64,000 bases of DNA from Glandiceps talaboti (GCF_964340395.1 NC_135555.1:24841725-24905724); one strand, 5' to 3'. Numbered from the stretch's first letter, positions 46,176-57,779 are shown. Translations and numbers: made by a program. Notes: generated by a model from the sequence alone, not told the origin.

Positions 46176-47181
46176 ATATATATGATAATATTTGAGGGGA
46201 TTAATACTAGTAGATATTTATGTTATAAGCTGATATATATGATAATATTTGAGGGGATTAGTACTAGTAGATATTTATGTTATAAGCTGATATATATGAT
46301 AATATTTGAGATTAGCACTAGTAGATATTTATGTTATAAGCTGATATATATGATAATATGAGGGGATTAGTACTAGTAGATATTTATGTTATAAGCTGAT
46401 ATATATGATAATATTTGAGGGGATTAGTACTAGTAGATATTTATGTTATAAGCTAATATATATGATAATATTTGAGATTAGCACTAGTAGATATTTGTTA
46501 TAAGCTGATATATATGATAATATATGAGGGGATTAGTACTAGTAGATATTTATGTTATAAGCTGATATATATGATAATATATGAGGGGATTAGTATTAGT
46601 AGATATTTATGTTATAAGCTGATATATATGATAATATTTGAGGGGATTAGTATTAGTAGATATTTATGTTATAAGCTGATATATATGATAATATTTGAGG
46701 GGATTAGTACTAGTAGATATTTATGTTATAAGCTAATATATATGATAATATATGAGGGGATTAGTATTAGTAGATATTTATGTTATAAGCTGATATATAT
46801 GATAATATTTGAGATTAGCACTAGTAGATATTTGTTATAAGCTGATATATATGATAATATATGAGGGGATTAGTACTAGTAGATATTTATGTTATAAGCT
46901 GATATATATGATAATATATGAGGGGATTAGTATTAGTAGATATTTATGTTATAAGCTGATATATATGATAATATTTGAGGGGATTAGTACTAGTAGATAT
47001 TTATGTTATAAGCTGATATATATGATAATATATGAGGGGATTAGTATTAGTAGATATTTATGTTATAAGCTGATATATATGATAATATTTGAGGGGATTA
47101 GTACTAGTAGATATTTATGTTATAAGCTGATATATATGATAATATATGAGGGGATTAGTACTAGTAGATATTTTATGTTAT
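46176..47181. repeat. 57-bp AT-rich minisatellite, about 18 copies
   Basis: Unit of 57 bp with GATATATATGATAATAT, GAGGGGATTAGTACTAGTAG and ATATTTATGTTATAAGCT. Some units lack the GAGGGG segment and are about 50 bp. Because 57 is a multiple of 3 the plus frame stays open and shows a 19-residue periodicity; this is an artefact. Confidence 0.95.
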
Positions 47182-47825
47182 AATTGGATATTTTAAAGAA
47201 AAAGGGTAAATGGTTTATATAACATGGATGACTACTTCATCTCTATAATGTCACATCAACTATTACCACGAATTCATTACATCATAAAGGCCCTTTTATC
47301 ACGGTTTATTTAACTTATCATTACAATTGAATGGCATCGGTTCCATCTACAAAGGTATAGAGGCAAAAAGTGATCATTACAGCAGTATGAAAGAATAATC
47401 TATAAGTATTTCGTGAATTATGTCTAGGAGTTTGCCTAGACCGTATGTGATATACATCGTGTCGCTCCGCCCCACCACGGAGTACTTTACAGACTAGAAG
47501 TTTGCCACTCCTTTCTATTATATAACAGTTATATTTGACATGTTTACGATTAAAGTACTAGTTTTGAAACGTGTTGTGTTTTACACGATGCAGCGCGCCC
47601 TCTATCAGTCGTTGTTTTGTAAACAAACTTGTCGAGTCATGTCATATCAGGTCATCGGTTATTAGCTGGTGCATGGTGTGTCAGAAACAGGAACACAATT
47701 AATATATCGTTCTTTTTACAGGTAATCACACGGTTAAGCATCCCATTACATTAATTAGGCTGTTAACATTATACACGTGTTGCTGCCTGTTGTGAACTGG
47801 TGAAAATATAGTTTCTGTCAAAATC

Positions 47826-47872
47826 ATGAATGTATTTTGTTTGTTGACACTGGTGATGGTATGCCAGCAGGG
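47826..47872 (+). CDS. possible signal-peptide exon
   Basis: ATG at 47826 in the context AAAATCATGA opens a short hydrophobic peptide, MNVFCLLTLVMVCQQG, and is followed by a donor-like GTATGT. This is what the first coding exon of a secreted protein looks like. I could not find its downstream exons, and the region soon enters transposon and minisatellite sequence, so it may be chance. Confidence 0.25.
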
Positions 47873-48077
47873 TATGTCGCGTCGTTTATCGTTTATAGGC
47901 TATGTACTGAATTATGAATAGAATTATACACGTCACAAAGTTACACGGCATCGTGATATCTCCATTCATACACTGTATGTACTCTATTGTGACCCTAAGC
48001 CGAAGTATATCCACTTATAGATCTTAGAGGGGAGCCTGCATGATCTATTATCCAGTTTAAGGTAATTATACGTTTTA

Positions 48078-48372
48078 TTACTAGACTAGTTCTAAACTGA
48101 TACAACTTGTATTATTATGTATTAAAAACTTCATTACACTTCTCCAGTCTAGTCAAGACCGTTACAAAAGGTGTAACGGTCTCCACTAGACTGGAGAAGT
48201 GTAATGCAGTTACCACTGGCCAGGTCTGGTGTTTATATGAACATGGGGGGGGGGGGGGGGGGGGGAAGCACAGATATATGTGTTTGAACAACAGTCTTGA
48301 CTAGAGTGGAGAAGGGTAATGAAGTTTTTAATACGTAATACACTATACAAGTTTAGAACTAGACTAGTTTGT
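48078..48372. mobile_element. foldback/MITE-like element with nested hairpin
   Basis: Long terminal inverted repeats of about 80 bp (left about 48078-48157, right about 48293-48372) begin with ACTAGACTAGTTCTAAACT. Inside, 48132-48206 forms a near-perfect hairpin (CATTACACTTCTCCAGTCTA paired with its complement). The loop region has a second stem, GACCGTTAC and GTAACGGTC. The interior carries a run of 21 G at 48245-48265. No ORF. Confidence 0.8.
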
Positions 48373-49289
48373 ACAGTAATTTGTAGTACAAATTATACGT
48401 TTTGTACAGAACAGTACACTAATCTCCAGCTCTTCATCTCACATGTAGCAAGATGTTAAATTCAATAGTTTGTATTAGTAGTAAGGTTGAGGTCGTGTAA
48501 TACTTCCTTACTTTTTTTGTTTATCATGGCAAAACTATGCACCCTCTATTTTTAATTCATTCATACATAATTCATGTACTCCTAAGAAATTGAACCAATT
48601 AGAGAAGTAGTTTTTTGTGGTTTGCATGAATTCTCCAGGGACTGGCCAATGATATTTATATATATATATATGTATGTCAGTTATGAATTGACAACGTATA
48701 ATCATGAAAATATAGTAGTTTAGTCCATTTTTTCGTTAGCAAGCTCTTTGACTTATCATCCTGCTACCTACATGTAGTCCTACTTACATACAGAGTAAGT
48801 TACACCTTCCTTCTCCATCCTGCAAATTTAGAGACAGTCGTGAAACCTGGGCTTTAATACCAGAAATGCTGTACAGTGTCTGTGGTTAAATATTAGTAAT
48901 AAATCAACTGTTTACAAATTTTATCTCTTCGTGTCTACAAAAGTCCCAGTTGGTATAATTTCAGGCTTCCTACGTACATAGGACATGTCCTTTTGGACGT
49001 CCTGATCAAGTATGGCAGTGTTTGTAAGGTGGGACATTTTAAATTACAGTTGGAACTGGAAAATTTCTGATTTTGACACTTTTTGTGATCTTACAAGCAA
49101 CTACTATCGTCAAAGAGATGTAAAATGAGTACATATTTGTTCAATTGCTAATATTTGATAGCTTGGTATGAAATTCTTTTGTTATTGGTGCATCAGTATT
49201 TCAGTGGCAAACTCGATATAAGCGGGTTGCATCGCTTTTCGCAGGATGGTGTTGAGCGAAATGCATGCACCGTCTGCAAGCAGGACTAT
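48373..49289. other. intergenic DNA, no gene seen
   Basis: An acceptor-like TATTTCAG at about 49203 precedes an open stretch with two cysteines (CTVCKQD), directly next to the LINE tail. This is too little to call an exon. Confidence 0.4.
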
Positions 49290-50920
49290 TTATTTTATTT
49301 ATCTATTTATTTATTTATTTTTTATTTATTTATTCGGTAAACCAACAGGAATGAAATCCCAATTACAGGCTCCACAGAACATACAAAATACAAACAAATA
49401 CGTACAAACTTTACAAAACAATATATACATTAAAAAGCTCCGCAGAACATACAAAATATAAACAAATACGTACAAAACAATATACATTAAAAAGCAACAA
49501 TAAAAAAGCGCATCAAGTATAAAAATAATTCTGACCATTAGTTTTAAAATGACTAAACCTGTCAAATATGTCAATACTCGAGTTATATTTCGCAATTTCA
49601 TTCATAGTGGATAGAGCCCGTGGAATGAAAGAATGCTTACGAACATTAATTCTGGTTGCAGGTACCAGAAAAGGAAAATTAAACCTTAAATTACGTTGAA
49701 CATTCAGAGGGATTTGTTTCAAATAAGAACAGTTAACCAAATAATGGACACATTTGTATAAAAAAACAGCAATCAGAAATTCTCTTACGATTGAAAAGAG
49801 AGGGTAGTTTGAAAAACTTAGTAAACACAATTATAACATTCTAAAGAACAATAACGTATATTTTGTTTAAAGCACAAATATTTGATAAATTTCCTTTGGA
49901 CACGCTCAATCTTATCCACTAGATTATTTTGCCATGGGTTCCATATAAGGGAACAAAATTAAAGGCCGCTCCGAACCAAGGATATGTACATGGTCTTTAC
50001 AGACTTTAAATTATTAAAATCTTGACAATGACGCTTCAGAAATCCCAGATTGCGCATTGCCTTCTTAACTACATTGTCAATATGCTCTGAAAAATCCATG
50101 GAACCACAAAGGATGACACCAAGGTCCTTAATTGATGTGAACCGTGTGATTGGAATTGTATTAATTGAATAATTGAAAATGAACTTCTTGGTCTTCTTCG
50201 TGAAACTGATAGAGCCACATTTCTCAATGTTTAGTTTCAGCTTCCATGTTGAACACCAACAAACAACCCTGTCTAAATCCTCCTGCAACAATGCACTGTC
50301 AGAAATTGACTGGACTGTTGTATAAAGCTTCGAATCATCGGCATATAAAATTGCATTAGATGACCGAGCACATGCTGACAAATCATTAACGTACAAAATA
50401 AATAACAGGGGATCAATAATAGACCCCTGAGGCACACCAGATAAAACTGGGCACAATCGAGATAAATTGAATCGGTTTGTAATTTGTTATTGAACGCAGT
50501 TGATATAAAATCGGTGTAGGTGACCAGATTAGTCTCAACGCTTCTCCCAAGAACAAAACCATGTTGATCATCAGAAATCACATTAGTAACATGACTATAT
50601 AAGTTCTTAAAAACGATCTTCTTGAAAACTTTACTAAATAAAGGTAACAATGAAACAGGTCTGTAATTTCTTATATCCTGCTTATTACCCTTCTTAAAAA
50701 TTGGCACCACATTGCTACGTTTGAAAAACATTAGAAAAATTCCGGATCTAAGAGATTTATTATAAATATAAGTTAGAGGAAAAGCCAGTTCCTCGGCACA
50801 CTTTTTTAAAATTACACCTGATATATTATCAAATCCACAAGCTTTGTTAACATCAGTAGAAAGTAGTAATGTCATCACGTCATCATAACATGCCTGAATA
50901 TTGCTCAAGATATCATCCTA
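49290..50920 (-). mobile_element. non-LTR (Jockey/CR1-group) retrotransposon, 5'-truncated, internal deletion
   Basis: On the minus strand, 50908 to about 50460 encodes the reverse-transcriptase fingers (KACGFDNISG, PIFKKGNKQDIRNYRPVSLL, LGRSVETNLV) and stops after a DSIYLD block. The next frame resumes at 50456 with SGVPQGSIIDPLLFILYVNDL, ILYADDSKLY and the thumb. The first catalytic-Asp block (FSKAFD type) that should lie between is missing, and the reading frame shifts there. The C-terminal domain continues at 49830-49513. The 3' end carries an (AAAT)n tail at about 49290-49335. The 5' end stops at the junction with the 26-bp array. It cannot be active. Confidence 0.88.
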
Positions 50921-53913
50921 TGACGCAGCCAAGGAGCCTTATAGTCCTATGACCCAGTCCTGTGACCCAGCCCAAGGACCCAGTCCTATGACCCAACCAA
51001 GGAGCCCTATGACCCAGCCCAAGAGCCCAGTCCTATGATGCAGCCAAGGAGCCCTATAGTCCTATGACCCAGCCCAAGGACCCAGTCCTGTGACCCAGCC
51101 CAAGGACCCAGTCCTATGACCCAGCCCAAGAGCCCAGTCCTATGATGCAGCCAAGGAGCCCTATAGTCCTATGACCCAGCCCAAGAGCCCAGTCCTATGA
51201 TGCAGCCAAGGAGCCCTATAGTCCTATGACGCAGCCAAGGAGCCAGTCCTGTGACCCAGCCCAAGGAGCCAGTCCTGTGACCCAGCCCAAGGACCCAGTC
51301 CTATGACCCAGTCCTGTGACCCAGTCCAAAAGCCCAGTCCTATGACCCAGCCCAAGGACCCAGTCCTATGACCCAGCCCAAGGACCCAGTCCTGTGACCC
51401 AGCCCAAGGACCCAGTCCTGTGACCCAGCCCAAGGACCCAGTCCTATGACCCAGTCCTGTGACCCAGTCCAAGAGCCCAGTCCTATGACCCAGCCCAAGG
51501 ACCCAGTCCTATGACCCAACCAAGGACCCAGTCCTATGACCCAGTCCAAGAGCCCAGTCCTATGACCCAGCCCAAGGACCCAGTCCTATGACCCAGCCCA
51601 AGGACCCAGTCCTATGACCCAGCCCAAGGACCCAGTCCTGTGACCCAGCCCAAGGACCCAGTCCTATGACCCAGTCCTGTGACCCAGTCCAAGAGCCCAG
51701 TCCTATGACCCAGCCCAAGGACCCAGTCCTATGACCCAGTCCTATGACCCAGCCCAAGGACCCAGTCCTATGACCCAGCCCAAGGACCCAGTCCTATGAC
51801 CCAGCCCAAGGACCCAGTCCTATGACCCAGCCCAAGGACCCAGTCCTGTGACCCAGCCCAAGGACCCAGTCCTATGACCCAGTCCTGTGACCCAGTCCAA
51901 GAGCCCAGTCCTATGACCCAGTCCAAGGACCCAGTCCAAGGACCCAGTCCTATGACCCAGTCCTATGACCCAGTCCAAGAGCCCAGTCCTATGACCCAGC
52001 CCAAGGACCCAGTCCTATGACCCAGCCCAAGGACCCAGTCCTATGACCCAGTCCAAGGACCCAGTCCAAGGACCCAGTCCTATGACCCAGCCCAAGGACC
52101 CAGTCCTGTGACCCAGCCCAAGGACCCAGTCCTATGACCCAGCCCAAGGACCCAGTCCTATGACCCAGCCCAAGGACCCAGTCCTATGACCCAGTCCAAG
52201 GACCCAGTCCTATGACCCAGCCCAAGGACCCAGTCCTATGACCCAGCCCAAGGACCCAGTCCTATGACCCAGCCCAAGGACCCAGTCCTATGACCCAGTC
52301 CAAGGACCCAGTCCTATGACCCAGTCCAAGGACCCAGTCCTATGACCCAGCCCAAGGACCCAGTCCTATGACCCAGCCCAAGGACCCAGTCCTGTGACCC
52401 AGTCCTGTGACCCAGCCCAAGGACCCAGGCCTGTGACCCAGTCCAAGAGCTCTATAGTCCTATGACCCAACCAAGGACCCAGTCCTGTGACCCAGTCCTA
52501 TGACCCAGCCCAAGGACCCAGGCCTGTGACCCAGTCCAAGAGCTCTATAGTCCTATGACCCAACCAAGGACCCAGTCCTGTGACCCAGTCCTATGACCCA
52601 ACCAAGGACCCAGTCCTGTGACCCAGCCCAAGGACCCAGTCCTATGACCCAGCCCAAGGACCCAGTCCTGTGACCCAGTCCAAGAGCTCTATAGTCCTAT
52701 GACCCAACCAAGGACCCAGTCCTGTGACCCAGCCCAAGGACCCAGTCCTGTGACCCAGCCCAAGGACCCAGTCCTGTGACCCAGTCCTATGACCCAACCA
52801 AGGACCCAGTCCTATGACCCAGCCCAAGGACCCAGTCCTATGACCCAGCCCAAGGACCCAGTCCTGTGACCCAGTCCAAGAGCTCTATAGTCCTATGACC
52901 CAACCAAGGACCCAGTCCTGTGACCCAGCCCAAGGACCCAGTCCTGTGACCCAGCCCAAGGACCCAGTCCTGTGACCCAGTCCTATGACCCAACCAAGGA
53001 CCCAGTCCTATGACCCAGCCCAAGGACCCAGTCCTATGACCCAGCCCAAGGACCCAGTCCTGTGACCCAGCCCAAGGACCCAGTCCTGTGACCCAGCCCA
53101 AGGACCCAGTCCAAGAGCTCTATAGTCCTATGACCCAGCCCAAGGACCCAGTCCTGTGACCCAGCCCAAGAGCTCTATAGTCCTATGACCCAGCCCAAGG
53201 ACCCAGTCCTGTGACCCAGCCCAAGGACCCAGTCCTATGACCCAGCCCAAGGACCCAGTCCTATGACCCAGCCCAAGGACCCAGTCCTATGACCCAGCCC
53301 AAGGACCCAGTCCTATGACCCAACCAAGGACCCAGTCCTATGACCCAGCCCAAGGACCCAGTCCTATGACCCAGCCCAAGGACCCAGTCCTGTGACCCAG
53401 CCCAAGGACCCAGTCCTGTGACCCAGCCCAAGGACCCAGTCCAAGAGCTCTATAGTCCTATGACCCAGCCCAAGGACCCAGTCCTGTGACCCAGCCCAAG
53501 AGCTCTATAGTCCTATGACCCAGCCCAAGGACCCAGTCCTGTGACCCAGCCCAAGGACCCAGTCCTATGACCCAGCCAAGGAGCCCTATAGTCCTATGAC
53601 CCAGCCCAAGGACCCAGTCCTATGACCCAGTCCAAGGACCCAGTCCTATGACCCAGCCAAGGAGCCCTATAGTCCTATGACCCAGCCCAAGGACCCAGTC
53701 CTGTGACCCAGCCCAAGAGCTCTATAGTCCTATGACCCAGCCCAAGGACCCAGTCCTGTGACCCAGTCCAAGAGCTCTATAGTCCTATGACCCAGCCCAA
53801 GGACCCAGTCCTGTGACCCAGTCCAAGAGCTCTATAGTCCTGTGACCCAGCCCAAGGACCCAGCCCAAGGACCCAGTCCAAGAGCTCTATAGTCCTATGA
53901 CCCAACCAAGGAG
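50921..53913. repeat. 26-bp minisatellite, about 110 copies
   Basis: The basic unit is GACCCAGCCCAAGGACCCAG followed by TCCTAT or TCCTGT. Half-units (GACCCAGTCCTGT) and a longer type with GAGCTCTATAGTCCTATGAC are interspersed. The GAGCTC type clusters at the two edges and in the right half (52.4 kb onward). It is strongly strand-biased, C-rich on the plus strand. Gly/Trp/Leu-rich minus frames are artefacts. Confidence 0.97.
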
Positions 53914-54406
53914 CCCAGATAAATTTCACATGAATACCAAGACATACCAATTTGAAACTTTTTTCACATTCATTGTTCTGTGACTCTTAGCAATGATCAA
54001 GTGTTGACTCATGGGAGTCAGAAGATATACAAATGTATTAGATAAACATCCATGACTCATAAAGTTATTATTACCTTTAGATAAAGTCAATAATATATAC
54101 TGTTCATCTAATATGTATGCATGTCTGCTAACTCCCATGAGGCAATGCAAGATCAATGCTAGGACACTAAATGTGAAACAATGAACGTTTCTTGGCAATT
54201 GCACAAAGGATGTGAAATCATGAAATGACTCTCCAGAAGCCAAAGTTTTCAAAAATCCCTTTATTTACTGGAGTGGTGTTTCCCTTTAGAAAGATCAGCT
54301 GATGGATATAATGTAGGAAATGCATGGACATGATCAATGTCTTTCATCTTTTTATTTGCATTAATTTATACACATCTTACATGTTATTTATTATGACAGA
54401 CTCAAA
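53914..54406. promoter_or_regulatory. upstream region of the TREX-like gene
   Basis: AT-rich single-copy sequence between the minisatellite and the TREX-like start codon. A TTATTATGACAG acceptor-like site ends about six bases before the ATG, so a 5' non-coding exon could splice here. No promoter element is certain. Confidence 0.35.
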
Positions 54407-55453
54407 ATGGAGAATAACCCAAGTCCATCTACATCTAGTGATGATTGTCATGACAAATCACAGACTCTGGAATATGACTGGGAATTCAGCTATCGGCATG
54501 AACTTGAACACTATGGAAGTAGTAAAACTGAGGACAAGGAGTATCCTAAACCAGCCAATGACACTAATTCACCAACCAAATCTGCAAGCCAGCTGGGAGC
54601 TTTGTCAAGCCTTGACTCAGAAAATAAACAAGTGAAAAGTTCTGACAACACATCTTCCATTGATAACGTGGTGTGTGAATCTCCACATATAGCTGACGAA
54701 GACACTAGTCCACCATTTATTAAGACATTTGTGTTTGTTGATGTAGAGACCACTGATCTAATTTCACATAACAAGCCAATGCCAAGAATCACAGAAATAG
54801 CCATGGTTGCTGTACATCGAAAGGCATTGGTATCCCTGGAAGATATACGACTCAAAGACAAACTACTACTTTGTGTTGATCCCATAACTGAGATTAATCG
54901 CAGAGCCAGTGAAATTACACAATTAAGTAATGATATACTGAAGGGACAAGAGAAACAGGAATTCAATACTAATATTCTAATTACCATACGACATTTCATC
55001 AAACGCCAGTCTCCACCAGTTTGTTTGGTTGCACATAATGGTGACACTTTTGATTTCAAGGTATTGAAATCTGAATTGGAAAGGTTGTCTGGTAAATTTG
55101 AGAATATACTGTGTGGTGATACATTAACAGCAATGATCGCTCGCAGAGATAGGCAAGAAGCTAAAGGGTGTATTGAAGGCTTTCCTAGTCCAAAACATCA
55201 AAAGGGAGATTTGACTTTACAAACCCTGTACAGTAAACATGTAGGTACATTGTTAGTAAATGCACATTGTGCAGAAGATGATGCAATAGCTTTAATGAAA
55301 ATTGTTCAAAAACAGCCAGACATACTAGAATGGTTGGATAATCATGCTGTACCATTTGATAGTATCCAGGTTCCACGACAAGTACAGATTCCATTGTTAA
55401 TAACACCACCAAGTACACCACTTAAGAGAGAAAGAAAGAGTCCTGAAAAGTGA
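54407..55453 (+). CDS. TREX-like 3'-5' DNA exonuclease (DEDDh family), single exon
   Basis: 348 codons without introns. The three exonuclease motifs are complete: ExoI FVFVDVETTDL (D112, E114), ExoII LVAHNGDTFDF (D216), and ExoIII HCAEDDAIALM (H287, D292 in the H-x4-D form of DEDDh enzymes). Such enzymes use two metal ions to remove nucleotides from DNA 3' ends; mammalian TREX1 clears cytosolic DNA and TREX2 acts on nuclear DNA. Compared with mammalian TREX, this protein has an extra N-terminal segment of about 105 residues rich in Ser, Asp and Glu and probably disordered. It lacks the C-terminal membrane anchor that holds TREX1 at the ER; the tail is instead basic and Pro/Thr-rich (TPPSTPLKRERK). 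The start ATG has a good context (CAAAATGG). Intron-less coding is also the mammalian TREX1 arrangement. AATAAA lies at 55839. Confidence 0.92.
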   Translation: MENNPSPSTSSDDCHDKSQTLEYDWEFSYRHELEHYGSSKTEDKEYPKPANDTNSPTKSASQLGALSSLDSENKQVKSSDNTSSIDNVVCESPHIADEDTSPPFIKTFVFVDVETTDLISHNKPMPRITEIAMVAVHRKALVSLEDIRLKDKLLLCVDPITEINRRASEITQLSNDILKGQEKQEFNTNILITIRHFIKRQSPPVCLVAHNGDTFDFKVLKSELERLSGKFENILCGDTLTAMIARRDRQEAKGCIEGFPSPKHQKGDLTLQTLYSKHVGTLLVNAHCAEDDAIALMKIVQKQPDILEWLDNHAVPFDSIQVPRQVQIPLLITPPSTPLKRERKSPEK

Positions 55454-55562
55454 AGATGAGTGCACTCCAGCTGTGTCATAAAATCATGTAATCCATGATG
55501 TCAGCATCAATAATATCACATAAAGCAACACACTAGTGTGTCACAAAATCATCCTACAGCCA

Positions 55563-55740
55563 ACACATTAACCAAGTGATTTGATATATATTAACCAAGT
55601 GATTTGATACATATTAACCAAGTCATTTGATACATATTAACCAAGTGATTTGATACATATTAACCAAGTCATTTGATACATATTAACCAAGTCATTTGAT
55701 ACATATTAACCAAGTCATTTGATACACATTAACCAAGTGG
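55563..55740. repeat. 23-bp minisatellite, about eight copies
   Basis: Unit TTAACCAAGTGATTTGATAC plus ATA, with GTC or GTG alternating in the middle. It lies in the probable 3' UTR of the TREX-like gene, before its poly(A) signal. Confidence 0.93.
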
Positions 55741-55838
55741 TTATTTGAAACACATTTTAAGCTTAAAGCTGAATGTTTGAATCTCAAATTTTTCATTGTA
55801 TGTCATGACAAGCAAGCATCTTATGCATTTGATGTTGA

Positions 55839-55844
55839 AATAAA
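55839..55844 (+). terminator. poly(A) signal of the TREX-like gene
   Basis: AATAAA 386 bases after the stop codon, the first canonical signal downstream. Confidence 0.6.
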
Positions 55845-55969
55845 TGATTGTCTAGAATAGATTAAAATGTTATGATGAATTCTTTCCAGCCGATAACTGA
55901 GATAGTCAAAAATAAATAAACCGATAAAACTAAACTAAAAAGTGCCACCGGTATATTTTCATTGCAATT

Positions 55970-56490
55970 CATTTTTACCTTCCGTAAGGAAGTTATATAG
56001 TAGGTGTGTGTGTGTGTGTGTGTGTGATCGTTTCTCAAAAACGGCTGGCTCAATACAAGCAAAATTTGGTGCACATATGGGTAATGGCTAGAATTAATTA
56101 GGATTTGGTAACAGCCATGAATATTAATGAGCTATGTACATAATGGATTTTGGTAATTAGGCTATATCTTAAGAATTTATGCTTCAAATTAAATATAATT
56201 TGGTACATATTTCAAACAAAACAAAGGGCACACATTCTGAAAAGCTTGTTCATGTAGCTTTTAGTTTTAATGAGTAATTTGCATAATTAATGATTTTCAC
56301 TAATTAGGCTATATCTTCAAAATGAATGTTTCAAATTCAATATAATTTTACATCAACCATAATAAAGTGCACAGCTTCTAAAAGCTTCATAGCAAAGTCC
56401 ATGAGCCATATGAAGTTTGATTATGTATCTTTTTGCTTTAATCATTCATTTGCATAATTAATAATCTTCAGTATTAAATTAGTCTATATC
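55970..56490. repeat. degenerate ~130-bp repeat with (GT)n head
   Basis: Begins with a small hairpin (ACCTTCCGTAAGGAAG) and (GT)n. Three diverged units follow, each with TTAGGCTATATCTT, then CAAATTCAATATAATTT and TTTGCATAATTAAT. The same sequence resumes at 57046 after two inserted foldback elements. Confidence 0.7.
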
Positions 56491-56898
56491 TTATTATATT
56501 ATAGCATTACCAATTCCAGTGAATTTTGTGACGTCATCGCTGTACATTATTACTGATAATGTACTCCATTATTGGGCATCGCGGCCCCGGAACGAGCATA
56601 ACAATACAAGCTTATTTGTTCTGTTTCTTTGTACGACTAGGTATTTTTTCGAAATGTATGTTGTTACTTATGATTGTCATTTCCACTGTTTAAAAATACA
56701 ACGCATTCATGAAACAAGTTTGTCTTCACAACAGTTCATTGAAGTGTATATGTGTACGTGTACGTACGTGTGTCGCTATGATTAGTATTCAGCTTCCGGG
56801 CCGAACATGGCAGACGATGTTCAGCGCTGTGTATATTATACGTTGTTTTGCATTTCTCGGTCTACAAATTCACTGGAATTGGCAAAACTATAAAATAA
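56491..56898. mobile_element. MITE-like element with ~36-bp terminal inverted repeats
   Basis: The left end (TTATATTATAG, then CCAATTCCAGTGAATTTTGT) pairs with the right end at about 56862-56898 (ACAAATTCACTGGAATTGG, then ACTATAAAATAATA). The interior is GC-richer than the flanks. No transposase. Confidence 0.75.
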
Positions 56899-57043
56899 TA
56901 ACAATAATGTATGCCCTCCCAGTCCATAATGGACTCAAGCAAACTTTGCACTCCATAATGGGCTCGGCTGTCGCCTCGCCCATTATGTCGTTCAAAGTTT
57001 GCTTTCGTCCATTATGGGCTGGGAGGGCGTACATTATTGTTTA
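56899..57043. mobile_element. near-perfect ~145-nt foldback element
   Basis: The left arm ACAATAATGTATGCCCTCCC, and on through CATAATGGACT and CAAGCAAACTTTG, is mirrored by the right arm ending GGGAGGGCGTACATTATTGT. The arms are about 60 bp with few mismatches and a loop of about 20 bases. It starts where the preceding element ends. Confidence 0.85.
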
Positions 57044-57045
57044 AA

Positions 57046-57720
57046 TAATACACAGTTCAAATTCAATTCAATTTGGACATACTTCAAACATAACTAATCA
57101 CATTATGTTCTGTTGCATTCCAACAATTATAGTGTTTAGGAATGAAAATCTGAAGACTTTGCCATTACAGAAGGTATTCAGTTAAAATCTGATCAATTCC
57201 TGTATTTCATATCTGTTTAAGAGTTTGGAGTCATGATGGGCAAATGGAATCTTTTGAGTAGCCAATGAGGATGAGTGTATGTTACATTGGCAGCTGCACA
57301 CACTGAAGAAATTGAAAAAACAAAGAAGTGGTGGTAGTGCCGTCTCTTCTAGTGATTTTGAATGAAGCTTGCTGATTGGATGAAAAGACCTTTCAAGATC
57401 CTTGATGTTCAAACAAGATTTTCTATTTCACAGGATCAGATGTGGGAAGGCAGCAATAACCCAGAACAAAACAAACGGAACAAAACGAAACAAAAAAATA
57501 CAAAACAATGGAAACAGAGGTAAATAAAGACATCTAGCCGCTTTCACCACATCAGATTTTAATCAGATTGGGCATATGTGTAATTGCTTGCTTGTTGCAA
57601 TGGGCATGGTTATGATTATACTAAGAGTATATATTTTTGTTTAGTTTTTGATGCTTATTTACTGCAATACCCATCAGTTTTGTAGCATCTATGTCAAATA
57701 TAGTAATTGGCCTTGACTTC
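57046..57720. other. end of interrupted repeat and intergenic DNA
   Basis: The first part continues the 56-kb degenerate repeat (CAAATTCAATTCAATTT). The rest has no recognised gene; an AACAAAACGAAAC-type A-rich run lies at about 57462-57510. Confidence 0.5.
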
Positions 57721-57725
57721 TTGTC

Positions 57726-57730
<5 letters not shown>

Positions 57731-57756
<26 letters not shown>

Positions 57757-57779
57757 CTTACATACATACAGACAGACAT

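Noticed and set aside
46472-47183. 19-residue repeat protein on the plus strand
   Set aside because: Unit length 57 bp keeps the frame open; the sequence is an AT-rich minisatellite without coding signs.
51224-53101. Gly/Trp/Leu-rich repeat protein on the minus strand
   Set aside because: Artefact of the 26-bp array; three units give 26 residues in every frame.
54511-55059. 182-codon minus-strand ORF opposite the TREX-like gene
   Set aside because: Antisense shadow of a gene with complete catalytic motifs.
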